This document shows positions 46,468 through 59,284 of a DNA stretch of 64,000 nucleotides, in pieces. Under the pieces are notes generated by a model. That model was not told where the DNA came from and did not search any database. It saw nothing but the letters and a program-made list of their open reading frames with translations. This stretch comes from Sindora glabra (lineage: Eukaryota > Streptophyta > Magnoliopsida > Fabales > Fabaceae). Every line of letters starts with the position of its first letter. Within the stretch, counting starts at the first letter, position 1. The stretch is from positions 23,129,150 through 23,193,149 of the forward strand of contig CM035233.1 of NCBI GenBank assembly GCA_020226215.1, written 5' to 3'. The position numbers and the translations under genes were made by a program.

Positions 46468-48089
46468 TTTTTAAAACCAGGTTTAATTTCATTTCAATTA
46501 TTTTTTATTGTTCACATTATTGTTCGTGTACTGTTCATCATACTATTTACACTATTGTTTACCAATTCATACCATAATTCTTCATTTCTATCTTATTTTA
46601 ACTTTTTTTGTATCTATTTCATCTCTGATTTGGTTGGTATTAAATTCATGTGTTTCATTCATCTTTGTGTTAAATTGAATCGTTCTTCAGTTTTGCCATA
46701 TATGTGTTTGATAAATTATCCAAGTTAATAATAAGTTTGAATTTATTTTGATACTTAGTCACACTTTATTTATTTTAGTTGTTTCCCTTTTATTTAACTC
46801 AAAATTTAGTCCAAATATTAGTGCTGGTGTAGTAAATGAAATGTACATTAAATATGTTTATGAAAAGTTCAAAGTGAAAAAGTTCAGCTTATAATAACCA
46901 ATTGCCATATTCAAATAGCACAATATCATAGTGCTATAATTGAATATAATAATTGATTAAAGAAAAATAAAAAGCACAAAGTTTGAATTGTATGCAATAC
47001 TCTTACAATCAACATAACTAGTGTTGAATGGTGAATTATTGTTTGAAGTTAAAAAAATTGTGAGAACAAAATGAAGATTGGTATTGAATAGTTATGAGTT
47101 AGAAAGCAAAAACAAATGATAAAAAGAAAAATAACAAGAAACAAAGAAAAAAAGTCAAGTAAGTGAATCAACAGGCAACTAATAATGTTAAGGCAAGAAA
47201 AAAAATAAAGTGTTGAATTGTTAAAAATAAAGTGAAATAAAATTAAAAAAAAGTTGTTTGCTTTTAGTTATTATTGGTTCTTAATACGTTCTAATCATAT
47301 TTGAACTTTTCATTTTGACAATAATTATTTATTGTTTCTTTCAATTATTTGAATTCTTAAATCAACACCTCTTATTACGTTGTATTGTTCCTTTCTATGA
47401 TTTTGTGTCCTTAAGTTTTTATTTTTTTTATTTTTTTCCTTTCTTGGAGTCTAATTGAATTAATTTCAAGCTACCATGATGTTGTTGTACTATCACCTTG
47501 TATTATTATTCAATTAGAGATAGCGATAGCCACAATTATTGAATTTCTATTAGTTGTATCATTTAGCTCCAAAAGAACCACAAGAGAAGAGAAGAAAGGA
47601 GTGGGAAAAGGCAAGAGTGTATAAGCTAATTTAAGGGTAAAAGCCTAAATTAGAGTACAAATATGAGTGTGAGTACTACTAAATCAAGTAAGAAATATAA
47701 GGACCTTTCTTTTTATTTAACCTTTCTTATAGGTTTAAACATTAAAAATGTCAGAAGGAAGTGATAGCTATACTTACCAACTTTAGAATTTAGATTTCAC
47801 TATGAGAGTTATATTTCAACATTTTAAAGGATTGAATGCATAAATTATTGGCATAGATGAAAGGATTAGAGGGATGGAAGAAGAGAAAAGACAAAATTAT
47901 AGGCATGTGGAAGATGAAGGAGTTGAAAATATTGAGGGAGAAAGTGAGAGGTTAGATAGCTCAAATAAGGGAGAGAAGAAGAGGTGAAATAAGACATGTT
48001 AGAAGAGAAGGAGATAGGCAAAGAGTAAAAGTAGATACTAATCTTGATAACATTAAGATAAAAATTCCATCATTTTAAGGAAGAAATTA

Positions 48090-48880
48090 TCTAGAAGCTT
48101 ACTGAGTGGGACAAGAAAATGGAATTGATTTTTGATTGCTATAATTATTCAAAGGAAAAAAAGATGAAGCTTGCTGTCATGAAATTCTTTGAATATGACA
48201 GTACTTGGTAGGATAAATTAATGATAGATGTAAGGAGAGAGCATGAAAGATCCATTAAAACATGGGAAGATTTGAAGTTTATCATGAAAAAAAGATTCAT
48301 CTTTAGCTATTACCAAAGGGATTTGCACCAAAAATTGCAAAGTTTGATCCAAAGGGTTAAGAGTGTTGAAGATGATAAAGAGATGGAAATCACTATGACT
48401 AGAGCCAATGTGAAGGAAAATAAAAAGTTAACTATGGCTACATTTCTCCATGAATTGAATAGAGACATTGCTAATGTGGTAGAGTTACAACACTATGCAA
48501 CCTTATAAGAGATGGTACACTTGGCTATGAAAGTAGAAAGGTAACTCAAAAGGAGGAACTCATCTAAATATAATTCATAATCAAACTCTTCATGGAAGTC
48601 TTGGGATAAGAAGAGTGATAAAAAGGAAGAAAAAGGGAACAAGTTCAAATTTGATTTCTCTTCAAAATTAAAAGATAAGTCTTTTAAAGGTAAAAGCAAA
48701 GTTAAGAAGAATAAAAAAATATTCAAATGTTAAGTGTTTCAAATGCTTGGGAAGAAGACATATTGCTAGTAGTTGTCCAAACAGAAAGCTTATGATGATC
48801 AAAGATAATAAGGAATGGAATTCTACAAGTGAAAAAGAATAAGCTACTTCATCCGATGAAGATAGTGTAATTAGTGAGAA
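48090..48880 (+). pseudogene. B2 gag remnant with CCHC knuckle
   Basis: Starts near KKMELIFDCYNYSKEKKMK (about 48114), continues through a TAG where a WW pair is expected (STW-stop-DKL, about 48209) into a 95-codon open stretch (48221-48508) with the gypsy gag core (YYQRDLHQKLQSLIQ; SVEDDKEMEI; LNRDIANVVELQHY), then EMVHLAMKVER and the zinc knuckle CFKCLGRRHIASSC (48735-48776). It retains the gag middle that B1 has lost. Several stops; not functional. Confidence 0.87.
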
Positions 48881-48954
48881 TCCCTTTTGATGGAGGTGCA
48901 TTGGTGAGTAGGAGAGCCTTAAATGTACAAATAAAGGAGGAGAGTGAGAATCAA

Positions 48955-51010
48955 AGAGAAAATATTTTTCATACAAAATATAACATCCAAGGGAAAGCTT
49001 ACTAAGTTATCATTGATAGTAGGAGTTGTGTTAATGTAGCTAGCATAAATCTGGTTGAAAAGTTGAATTTGTTCGCTCTATAACATCCTACTCCTTACAA
49101 GCTACAATGATTGAATAAAAATGAAAAAATGAAAGTGAATAAACAAGTGCTAGTTTCTTTCTCTATTGGGTGGTACCATGATGAGATTTTTTGTGATGAC
49201 CAATCCCATGCATGTTTGCCATCTTTTGCTTAAGAGGCCATGGCAATTTGATAGACAAGTTCCTCATGATAGTGTTCTTAACAAATACAAATTTGTCAAA
49301 GATGGAAATAAGTTCTCTCTTAGGCCTTTAACTCCAAAATAAGTTTATGAAGATCAAATGATGATGCAAAAAAAGATAAAAGAGGAAGAAAAAGAGAAAA
49401 AGAGAGTAGAGTAAAATGAGAAAGATAAAAACAACAAAAGTGTGAGTAAAAAGAAAAAGAGTACTTATAAAAAAGAAGAGAGAAAATTAGAGTTAAGTGA
49501 AAAGAATAAAAAGTCTAAAAAAATAAAAGGTGATTGTGAGGAAGGAGAGAAAGAGAAAGAGTTAAGTGAAATACTAAGGAAGAGAATAGAAAAAGTGAGT
49601 ATGTTTACTAAAACAAGTATTGTGAGGAATGCCTTATATGTTTTTAAGCCAATTATTTTGTACAAAGAAGTTTATGAAAATACTAACTAAGTTGAATTTT
49701 CTTTTCCAAATGTTTTTAATTTTCTTTTAAAAAAATATCAAAATGGACCTTTAAGAGAAAGTTCATAAGAAGTACTATCTTTGAAGGGAGTAGAACATCA
49801 AGAAAAGTTCATCCTTGGAAATTTAACTTAAATCTATGAAGATGGTGTGATTGAAAAAGATACTAAGGAGGAAGAATTCCTTGAAATATATCCATGTGTT
49901 ATCCAACAATGTAAGCAAGGTAAAGGTAGTGTGATGGATAATGCTTTAGCTTAAAGAGATACTCTTATCTCTACTTTTCATGATAAATCATTGAATTTTG
50001 AGGATAAAGATAATAGTATACAAAATTGTAGAGTTTTGTGTGTAAATGATTTTAATAGTGATATCTCTTCACATGATTTTGTTATTCCTTTACAAGTTAA
50101 GTTTGTTTCTAATATTGATGTTTGTGAAGAAATGATCTTTAGTGAAATGTTTAGGCTTGAAAAGATTTTGTGTGAAAGAAATGAGTTGTTTCTTCCTAAA
50201 AGTTCTTTAAATGATTTGTTTGTTGGAGAAACTTATGATTGTAATTTGATAATACATTTTGATGGTAAGAAAACTCTGAAGGATTTTCATGGAAGTTGCC
50301 TAATTCTTTTGTGTTTTCTAGAAGTTCACTCATAAAAAAAGTTAATTTGATAAAATATCTTGGATTTAAAAAGACTTTAGATATTATGGTTGATGTGTTG
50401 TATGATCCTTATATGTTTTCTAAGCATAGTTTGATGGATGGATTTCATCCATTTTTCTTAAAAATAAGGAATGCATGGAAAAATATTTTCAAAACAAAGC
50501 TTGGTTTATATAAATGTTTGGCTTTGAAGGTTTATCTTATGTATCAAGTACTTCCATGAGTTTAATGAATTATATTTTATATATTTTCATTGATAAATTT
50601 ACTTGTATTTATTTCCATTGTTTTCATGTGTTCAAAGGAAGGATTTTGTTGTTGTTTGAGAAATTAAAGAATTAGAAAGATTGCTTGTCACATCTTAATG
50701 ACATAGTGCATAGTAAAAAAATATATAAGCATAATGAACATTTGAAATATGTCTTGTGAATTTTGAAAAATGAAAAGTTGTATGCTAATTTTGAGAAATG
50801 CTTATGTTGTATGAGAAGTATTATAATTCTAAATGATATTATGTGTAGCAAAACAATAGAGGTGAAGGAAGAAAAGACAATTGGAGAATGTTCTCCACTT
50901 CAATTTGTTGTTGAAATATAGAGCTTTCATAGTTTGATTAACTTTTGTGTAAAGCTTATAAAGAATCATGTCCTATGTGCTTTCATTGATAAAATTATTA
51001 CTTACATAGG
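48955..51010 (+). pseudogene. B2 pol remnant, same scrambled order as B1
   Basis: In order: protease (IFHTKYNIQGKA; active site VIIDSRSCVNVAS at about 49006-49044, so D-S-R instead of D-G/S-G; GRPWQFDR-like wording); Lys/Glu-rich linker (about 49370-49600); pre-RT spacer (LYVFKPIILYKEVYENTN, about 49636-49689); RNase H tail (FLEIYPCVIQQCKQGKG, about 49820-49930, then NALA-stop-RDTLISTF); integrase N-domain (LFLPKSSLNDLFVGETYDC, about 50188-50244; IIHFDGKKTL); a partial repeat of that block (KYLGFKKTLDIMVDVLYD, about 50355-50408); then RT (NAWKNIFKTKLGLYKC, about 50471-50518) and decayed thumb/connection to about 51010. Many stops. RT fingers and integrase core are missing. Confidence 0.85.
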
Positions 51011-51266
51011 ATTATTAACTCTTATTTTGTATTTAATCTGAGTGGTTGTTAGTTGATGATGTGGGTGGAAAAGGAAGTTTTCTAAATCCAAAGAAATCCA
51101 AGTTCTTGAAGAGTTCAAATAAAGATAGTTTATTCCAAGTTCTTCAAGAGATAATTATATTTCTAGTTTGAATTCTCATTATAAGTTTGATATGAGTGCT
51201 TCTTTTAGTTTTTTTAATTTTATTCATCTTGATATAGATTTTAAAGATTTGAGGATGAATCATTTC

Positions 51267-51280
51267 AAAGAAAGGAGAGA
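51267..51280 (+). other. B2 polypurine tract
   Basis: AAAGAAAGGAGAGA immediately before the direct 3' LTR start TGATGTGATC at 51281. Confidence 0.75.
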
Positions 51281-52041
51281 TGATGTGATCTTAAAAGGGG
51301 CAATCACAAAGAACTAATTAAGAGAATTAAGAAAGAGCTTTAATGGTTAATTCAAAGAACTTGTATGCTTGAAAAGAGAGTTTGAAACTTAGGAAAGCCC
51401 TAACAATCAGTCCATGGTGATGTGATTCTAATGGAGGTCAATCACAAGGAAGTGAGTTTGGAGAAGATTGTTCAAGAACATTTGAGTTGTGTCACATCAT
51501 CACTAAGTAGGCGCCACATTACCACCACATCAAAGAGGTGGCACCACATCAACCATGATCCATGCTACCATCATATTATCAATGAGATGGTGCCATATCA
51601 ATACCACATCAACTAAAGTCCTAATTGGCACCACTTCATCCTATTTTTCTATTATTTAGTGTTTTGGACTTTAATATAACATTTAAGCCTTCAATTTGTA
51701 TTTATTTTTTACTGGATTATTTTAAAGCATTTTAGGCTTATTTAGTACCATTTGAGCCCATTTTTTAATTAAGGTTTTAAAGAGATATATGAGAAGACTT
51801 ATTTCTTATATTGAATTAGACTTTGACTTTTGACATAATTGCAATTTGATTATTTGTGAAAGTTTCCTCTTTAAGTTCTTATAAGAACTTGAAAACTTAT
51901 CATAGGAGATTTAACTTTTGTGGTGTCAATTTCATCTCTTATTGCTTTTAATCTCTTCCTTTTTTTTAATGTACGACTAGAATATCCTTCCTTTTTTTTA
52001 TCATATCTGAATTGGGATAAATCTAACACAATTTCACATCA
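51281..52041 (+). repeat. B2 3' LTR
   Basis: 761 bp from TGATGTGATCTTAAAAGGGG to TTTCACATCA. About 110 bp shorter than the 5' LTR, partly because a duplicated segment near 46300-46440 (ATTCAACCTTTGTGGC repeat) is absent here. Confidence 0.9.
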
Positions 52042-52046
52042 ATATG

Positions 52047-53430
52047 CTTCATACTTGACTTCAAGATATAATTTGGCCTTTCTGAAGAAATACTTATGAT
52101 CCAGAAACTTCACTTAATGCTTATATTTTGTTCAAATGCCTTTCCATACACATTTTTGGCTGCTTGATAATGTACTTGCTCAATTGGATAGGGAGTAAGC
52201 TATTCTCATAATCTTCTTAATATCATTTCTACATGATTAAACATGCTTATTCTATTACTCTTAGATGTGATTTAAGAAGTCATATTTACATATTTCCATA
52301 TTAATTCATTGACATTCTTTTTATGTGAGGGAGCAATAACATGTAAAAGTCCATTATTCATTATTAAAGCACATTCTATAAGAAAATATGACAAAAAAAT
52401 AAAAGAAAGAGAAAAGTCAATTTCCAAGATTGCAAGATCTAAATTACAAGATGGCAAAGTTATGAAAAAACCAATTGTGACACTAGCCTATAGGCTTAAA
52501 AACTTAGAAAATGATCAATCTTCCAACCTATAGAAGGTTTTAAGGAACAACATAATATTTATAGGAAAGCATAAGATTTCAAACAAGAAGTTTTAAAGCC
52601 TACCTCCAATAAACAGCAATGCTATATATCCTCACCATATTGCCAATTATGGGGAATGGTACACAATGGGCCTTAAGCCCACATTTTTGGGAAAGTCATA
52701 GGCTTCTTATTTGGAGCCCATTTTTGACATGGACTTATATAGGTAAGGCCATATAGGCCCAACTATTTTTTTGGGTAATTCTTCAAGTATTTAGAACTTT
52801 TTTAAATTCAATCAAATTCTTAATCTAATATCTAATGGCCTAAGATGATTTTTTTAACTTTACTTGATTAACCTATTATACAAAATAAAAAAAAACTTAT
52901 TGACTAATTATAATTTACAAAAAAATGATATTTTTTAATCCAACATAATCTAATATCTTTTAAAGGTATTTTTTTTTTTACATTTAAGGCTTGGTTTTTT
53001 ATTCTTATATGTACACATCTAGTTGTTTATTCAATCCTACTAATAAAAAATATATATATAATATGAGTTACATATAAACTGCTAAGGGCTTAACCATTTT
53101 TGTTTATTTAAAATGCAGCTTATGCATGTAAGTTCGTGCGAACTCAACCTTGCCCCACTCAAATTGTTTTACATATCTAATTGTGGGATCATAAAAAGAG
53201 AGTGTGATTAAAATATTGTGAACATTTGTAAAATATCAATGAAAGAATATCAAAGGTAAAGTTTTCTATTTTGAAAATCAGCTTAGTTTCAAGAGATGAT
53301 GAGCTAAAGTCATCGCTCTGAATTGCACAATGATTTTTAATTATGACACTATAATCATTATGCTCATGGGATCCTTGATCATATTGCATCCATATCTGAC
53401 TAAGAAGACAATAGAATCCTCCACTACAAG
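52047..53430. other. AT-rich spacer
   Basis: No gene. The block at about 52650-52770 has palindromic wording (GGGCCTTAAGCCCA, AGGCC..GGCCC) like a small inverted-repeat element. The final bases before the next element are ACAAG. Confidence 0.4.
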
Positions 53431-54199
53431 TGTCACGGGCCGGCGGCTCTCCAACTGAAATCGTGTAGCGCATGCTTGCCACTCTTGGCCAACATGCCAG
53501 CCTTCCAACATTAAACCCTCGTTTGGCACGCTTGGGTAAAGATAGCGGGACATAAGAGACTTATCGCCCATACAACAAATCCATGTACAACATGTCCACA
53601 TGCCAACATCGTATGTCGTCGAAGCACTCGCACATACCGGATCACAAGATCCTTCCACATAGGAAGCCTTCGTGTACTACGAACCATAAGGGATAAATGA
53701 ATAGGGAGAGGGACACTCCGTTTGCTTGGTTTATGCCTCATTCTATAGCTTTGAGTGTGCAGGGAGATGGCCACAAGCTAACACACTCTGTCCCTAGCTT
53801 AGTGTCTAAGCGCCCCGCAGGCCCTTGGAGTACTCCACCCCCTTAAAGAGCATTTTGAACAAAAGCTCTCCCGCAAGAAGATGACATACTTTTTTCGAGT
53901 TGTCATAAGCCCTTTTTGCCGTGCTTTGGGTGTCCGTTCATCACGAAAACCAACCGACACGAAGATAAAAATGTGAGGATTCCAAATATGGTCTCGTTAA
54001 ACCCTGTCGGATTCATGAACCTTTCGAAATGACCAAAATACTCCTAAACTTGGGAAAATTGAAAAAAATAGTATGCAAGCCGGATTGATCCTAAATTTCA
54101 GGAACAAGACCCTCATAACATGTTGGATTTTTTCACCAAGTCTCGTCTTAATCCAAGCATGTTTTCCTATCGAACTGTCACAACTATCAACTTATGACA
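53431..54199 (-). repeat. LTR 1 of the tandem array (3' end of the element)
   Basis: Plus-strand start TGTCACGGGCCGGCGG, end CTTATGACA; same length as the other two LTRs. Confidence 0.92.
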
Positions 54200-55945
54200 T
54201 TCTCCCCCACTTCAAATGTCAATGCCATCATTGACGCCTCAATCTGACACAGCTCCGATTTTCAGCCTACTTCACTGAGTTACTCCCTTGACCGTCTCAA
54301 AGCTTGTCTCTTTGAGCGCTATGAAATGTTTCTCCAATCTTGGAGTTAGGCTGTTTGTTACCTCTGTAACATAGGTACTTGGCAAAATGTATCCTCTGCA
54401 AAGTCACTCGAAGGGCTACCTTTGTAGTCGCCTTACAAGTGTCCCAACACTTTCTCTAGAGCCGCTATCCCACATAGCTCTCTCGAACTCGTTACTTCCA
54501 TAACTTGTTTAATAGGTAGTTACCTTTGCAACTGGTGCTCACTGCCTCTGCAAATTGCACAATACGCTACCTCCGCAGCTTAAGTGTGTGCTAACTCTAT
54601 AGCTTATGACAAATGCTAGTTCTTTGAATCACCTACTAACAGGTATCTTGCACTAAGTGTCCCATTTCACCCATACAAGAGACAAGACTTATGCTGGATC
54701 GACGTAGAGAGGGCGAGCCTCACTCCTCAGTCGCTTGTTTGTATTTCAATCGATTCATTACACTAGGCAATGCCAATTGTACACCCGATCGGATCCTTTA
54801 ATCCTCTCTAGATCAATGCACTCTAGCATATCACCGGCCATCACAACCTACCATCGGAGTTTAATGTCCACCAGCATTACAGTCCTCACGACCACTCCTT
54901 GGTGTGCATCCTCTGACGACTTCATTAGCGCATCCTCTGATGGCTCCCTTACTTCAACTCGTAGAAGGGGGTTGAGCATAGAGCACCATCCACTCTAGCT
55001 CGCACACGGCATTGATTCCTCTGAATCTCTGCTAAGCCCTCCGGCTATAATGCTCCACCAAGCAACACGAGTGATCCCTCTGGATCATCTCAACACGATG
55101 TGGAATACTCCCACTGGAGCAAACCACTTTGCCCTCTGGCAATGCTCCTCTGAGCAACACAGACAATCCCTCCGGATCTCCTTCACATGATTTTGGACCA
55201 CTCCTTCTGGAACGATCCACTCATGCCTTCCAACTGTGGTCACACCCATTAGCACGACCGATGGCTTTACCCTCTGGCAAGCCTTCTGGCAAGACCTAGG
55301 CTTCTCCCATCAGATTAGCCATCAATTACTTCATCCCTCTGGCTGGTAGGGTTGCATCCCTCGATGCCATTACTATGAATAAGCTCATAATCAATGTCCC
55401 GCGCACAATCGACAAGCAAAATAGCCCACTTGGCACAAATGCTTGGTCCCATCATACAAATCCTCGATCACCAGCATGTACCATTCCCAGGCCCATTGGC
55501 TTCTTGGGACGATCCAATCTCTTGCACCCTTTGGTCAAGTCTTTGGCAACGACACCACCGAGTTTGAGAAAGTGATAGCTTCCCACATACTATATATTGA
55601 AGGACAAGCCGCATCTAAACTAATTGTGCCTACCCGTTCTTGGCCTTCTAGCACAAACCGAGCTCTGATGCCAACTGTCACAGCTGGCTATTGGGAGCAC
55701 CCTCACCAATACGACACTCTTGTCATCCACCCTGCCTACTCATCACCCTGCCTACTCCTCTGAGCGCTTGGCATAGAACTAACCATAAGGTGGCAACCGT
55801 TGGTACCTACCAGAGCACTCTGTCCTGTAGTATCTCTTCGCAATAACAAAGCCCTTGGGCGAAGAGTCACACTTCGCCACTGTTCACATGCGAGTGTTCC
55901 CAAGGCTCGAGTCTATATGGGCAAACCCTTGGCTCTGATACCAAC
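54200..55945 (-). other. Interior 1 of the tandem array
   Basis: 1,746 bp without recognisable coding content. On the plus strand it is full of CCCTCTGG/CCTCCGG motifs and ends GGCTCTGATACCAAC (primer-binding site on the minus strand). It lacks about 55 bp present in interior 2, mainly around 57790-57830 (GTTCCACTGATCCTTCAGG) and 58270-58340. Confidence 0.85.
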
Positions 55946-56714
55946 TGTCACGGGCCGGTGGCTCTCCATCTAAAATTGTGCAGCGCATGCTTGCCACTCT
56001 TGGCCAACATGCTAGCTTTCCAATATTAAACCCTCGTTTGGCACGCTTGGGTAAAGATAGCGGGACATAAGAGACTTATCGCCCATACAACAAGTCCATG
56101 TACAATATGTCCACATGCCAATATCGTATGTCATCGAAGCACCCACGCATACCGGATCGCAGGATCCTTCCATACAGGAAGCCTCCGTGCTCTACGGATC
56201 GTAAGGGATAAATGAATAGGGAGAGGGACACTTCCTTCGCTTGGTTTATGCCTCATTCCATAGCTTTGAGTGTGCAGGGGGATGGCCACAAGCCAACACA
56301 CTCCGTCCCTAGCTTAGTGTCCAGGTGCCCCGCAGGCCCTTGGAGCATTTCACCCCTTTAAAGAGCATTTTGAACAAAAGCCCTCCCGTAGGAAGATGAC
56401 ATACTTTTTTTGAGTTGTCATAAGCCCTTTTCGCCATGCTTCAGAAGTCCGTTCATCACAAAAACCAACCGACACGAAGATAAAAATGTGACAATTCCAA
56501 ATATGGTCTCGTTGAACCCCGCCAGATTCACGAACCTTTCGAAATGATCAAAATACCCCTAAACTTGGGAAAATCGGGAAAAGTAGTACACAAGCCGGAT
56601 TGATCCCAAATTTCAGCCACAGGACCCTCATAATATGTTGGATTTTTCCACCAAGTATCGTCTTAATCCAAGCATGTTTTCCTACTGAACTATCATAACT
56701 ACCAGCTTATGACA
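55946..56714 (-). repeat. LTR 2 of the tandem array (shared middle LTR)
   Basis: Starts TGTCACGGGCCGGTGG, ends CTTATGACA; lies between a primer-binding site on its left and a polypurine tract on its right, so it serves as 5' LTR of unit 1 and 3' LTR of unit 2. Confidence 0.92.
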
Positions 56715-58515
56715 TTCTCCCCCACTTCAAATGTCAATGCCCTCATTGACGCCTTAATCTGACACGGCTCCGGTCTTCAGCCTACTCCACTGAGTTACTC
56801 CCTCGACCATCTCAAATTCTTTCCCTTTGAGTGCTATGAAATATTTCCCCCATCTCAGAGTTGGGCTGTCTGTTACCTCTGTAACATAGGTACTTGGCAA
56901 AATGCATCCTCCGCAAAGTCACTCGAACGGCTACCTCTATAGTCACCTTACAAGTGTCCCGACACTCTCTCTAGTGCCACTATCCCACATGGCTCTCCCG
57001 AACTTGTTACTTTCGTAACTTGTTCGACAGGTAGTTGCCTCTGCAACTAGTGCTCACTGCCTCTACAGATTGCACAATACGCCACCTCCACAGCTTAAGT
57101 GTGTGCCAACTCTATGGCTCATGACAAATGCTAGTGCTTTGAATCACCTACTAATAGGTATCTTGCACTAAGTGTCCCATTTCACCCGTACAAGAGACAA
57201 GACTTATGCTAGATCGACGCAAAGAGGGCGAACCTCGCTCCCCAGCCGCTCGTTTGCATTTCGATCGATACATTACACTAGGCAATGCTAATTGCACACC
57301 CGATCGGATCCTTTGATCCTCTCTAGATTAATGCCCTCTAGCATATCACCGACCATCATAGCTTACCATCAGAGTTTGATGCCCACCAGCATCGCGGTCT
57401 TCACGACCACTCTTTGGCATGTGTCCTCTGACGACTTCATGAGCGCATCCTCTGATGGCTCCCCCACTTCAACTCGTAGAAGGGGGTTAAGCATAGAGCA
57501 CCATCCATTCTAGCTCGCACATGACATTAATTCCTCTAAATCCTTGCCAAGCCCTCCGGCTATAATGCTCCACCAAGCAACACGAGTGATCCCTCTGGAT
57601 CATCTCAACATGATGTGGAATACTCCCACTGAAGCAAACCACTTTGCCCTTTAGCAATGCTCCTCTGAGCAACACAGACAATCCCTCCGGACCTCCTTCA
57701 CATGATTTTGGACCACTCCCTCTGGAACGATCTACTCATGCCTTCCAACTGTGGTCACACCTATTGGCACGACCGATGGCTTTACCCTCTGGTTCCACTG
57801 ATCCTTCAGGCAGCTAAGCCTTCTAGCAAGACCTAGGCTTCTCCCATCGGATTAGCCATCAATTCCTTCATCCCTCTGGATGGTAGGGTTGCATCCCTCG
57901 ATGCCATTACTATGAATAAGCTCATAATCAATGTCCCGCGCACAATCGACAAGCAAAATAGCCCACTTGGCACAAATGCTTAGGCCCATCATACAAATCC
58001 TCGATCACCAGCATGTACCATTCCCAGGCCCATTGGCTTCTTGGGACAATCCAATCTCTTGCACCCTCTAGTCAAGTCTTTGGCAACGACACCACCGAGT
58101 TTGAGAGAGTGATAGCTTCCCACATACTATATATTAAAGGACAAGCTGCATCTAAACCAATTGTGCCTACCCGTTCTTGGCCCTCTGGCACAAACCGAGC
58201 TCTGATGCCAACTGTCACAGCTGGCTATTGGGAGCACCCTCACCAACATGACACTCTTGCCGTCCACCCTGCCTACTCATCACCTTGCTTACTCAGTCAC
58301 CCTACCTACTCCTCTAAGCGCTTGGCGAGATAAGCGCTTAGCGTAGAACTAACCCTAAGGTGGCAACCGTTGGTACCTACCAGAGCACTCTGTCCTGCAA
58401 TATCTTTTCGCAACAACAAAGCCCTTAGGCGGAGAGTCACGCTTCGCCACTGTTCACATGCGAGAGTTCCCAAGGCTCGGGTTTGTCTGGGCAGACCCTT
58501 GGCTCTGATACCAAC
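56715..58515 (-). other. Interior 2 of the tandem array
   Basis: 1,801 bp, same order as interior 1 with scattered substitutions, mostly C/T and G/A. No coding content recognised. Confidence 0.85.
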
Positions 58516-59284
58516 TGTCACGGGCCGGCAGCTCTCCAGTCGAAACTGTGCGGCGCATGCTTGCCATTCTTGGCCAACATGCCAGCTTTCCAACGTTAAA
58601 CTCTCGTTTGGCACGCTTGGGTAAAGATAGCGGGACATAAGAGACTTATCGCCCATACAACAAGTTCTGTACAACATGTCCACACGCCAACATTGTATAT
58701 CGCCGAAGCACCCGCGCATACCGGATCGCAGGATCCTTCCATACAGGAAGCCTCCCTGCACTACAGACCGTAAGGGATAAATGAATAGGGAGAGGGGCAC
58801 TCCGTTCGCTTAGTTTATGCCTCATTCCATAACTTTGAGTGTGCAGGGGGATGGCCACAAGTCAACACACTCCATCTCTAGCTTAGTGTCCAGGCGCCCC
58901 GCAGGCCCTTAGAGCACTCCACCTCCTTAAAGAGCATTTTGAACAAAAGTCTTCCCACAGGAAGATGACATACTTTTTTCGAGTTGTCATAGGCCCTTTT
59001 CGCCACATTCCGGGTGTCCATTCATCACGAAAACCAACCGACACGAAGATAAAAATGCGAGAATTCCAAATATGGTCTTGTTGAACTCCGTCGGATTCAT
59101 GAACCTTCTGAAATGATCAAAATACCCCCAAACTTGAAAAAAATCGAGAAAAATAGTACGCAAGCCGGATTGATCCCAAATTTCAGCCACAGGATCCTCA
59201 TAACATGTTGGATTTTTTCACCAAGTCTCGTCTTAATCCAAACATATTTTCCTGTCGAACTGTAACAACTACCAGCTTGTGACA
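58516..59284 (-). repeat. LTR 3 of the tandem array (5' end of the element)
   Basis: Starts TGTCACGGGCCGGCAG, ends CTTGTGACA. Followed by ordinary spacer. Confidence 0.92.

Larger units (their letters stand above)
45576..52041 (+). mobile_element. Complete-length family B gypsy-type element B2 with direct LTRs and TSD ATATG
   Basis: 6,466 bp flanked by ATATG at 45571-45575 and 52042-52046. Layout: 5' LTR, primer-binding site, leader, gag, protease, scrambled pol, polypurine tract, 3' LTR in direct orientation. Numerous stops and frameshifts, and LTRs that differ by indels, mark an old insertion. It shares its internal order with B1 (13523-18949) but has subfamily-specific LTR ends (TGATGTGA...TTTCACATCA). 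Confidence 0.92.
53431..59284 (-). mobile_element. Tandem LTR retrotransposon array (LTR-int-LTR-int-LTR), non-autonomous
   Basis: Three copies of a 769-bp LTR separated by two copies of a 1.75-1.80-kb interior, all in one orientation. On the minus strand each LTR starts TGTCA(C/T)AAG-like and ends GGCCCGTGACA. A primer-binding site reading TTGGTATCAGAGCC (minus, just inside 55946 and 58516) and a polypurine tract reading GAAGTGGGGGAGAA (minus, just outside 54199 and 56714) fix the strand. The interiors have no recognisable gag or pol; open frames such as 58306-58800 (minus) cross the LTR border and are not credible proteins. The region is clearly less AT-rich than its surroundings. No matching TSD seen: left flank ACAAG, right flank CACGA. 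Confidence 0.9.

Noticed and set aside
58306..58800. 164-codon open frame on the minus strand
   Set aside because: It crosses the LTR/interior border of the tandem element, the equivalent frame in the other unit (55.7-56.2 kb) is broken, and the residue pattern matches no family.
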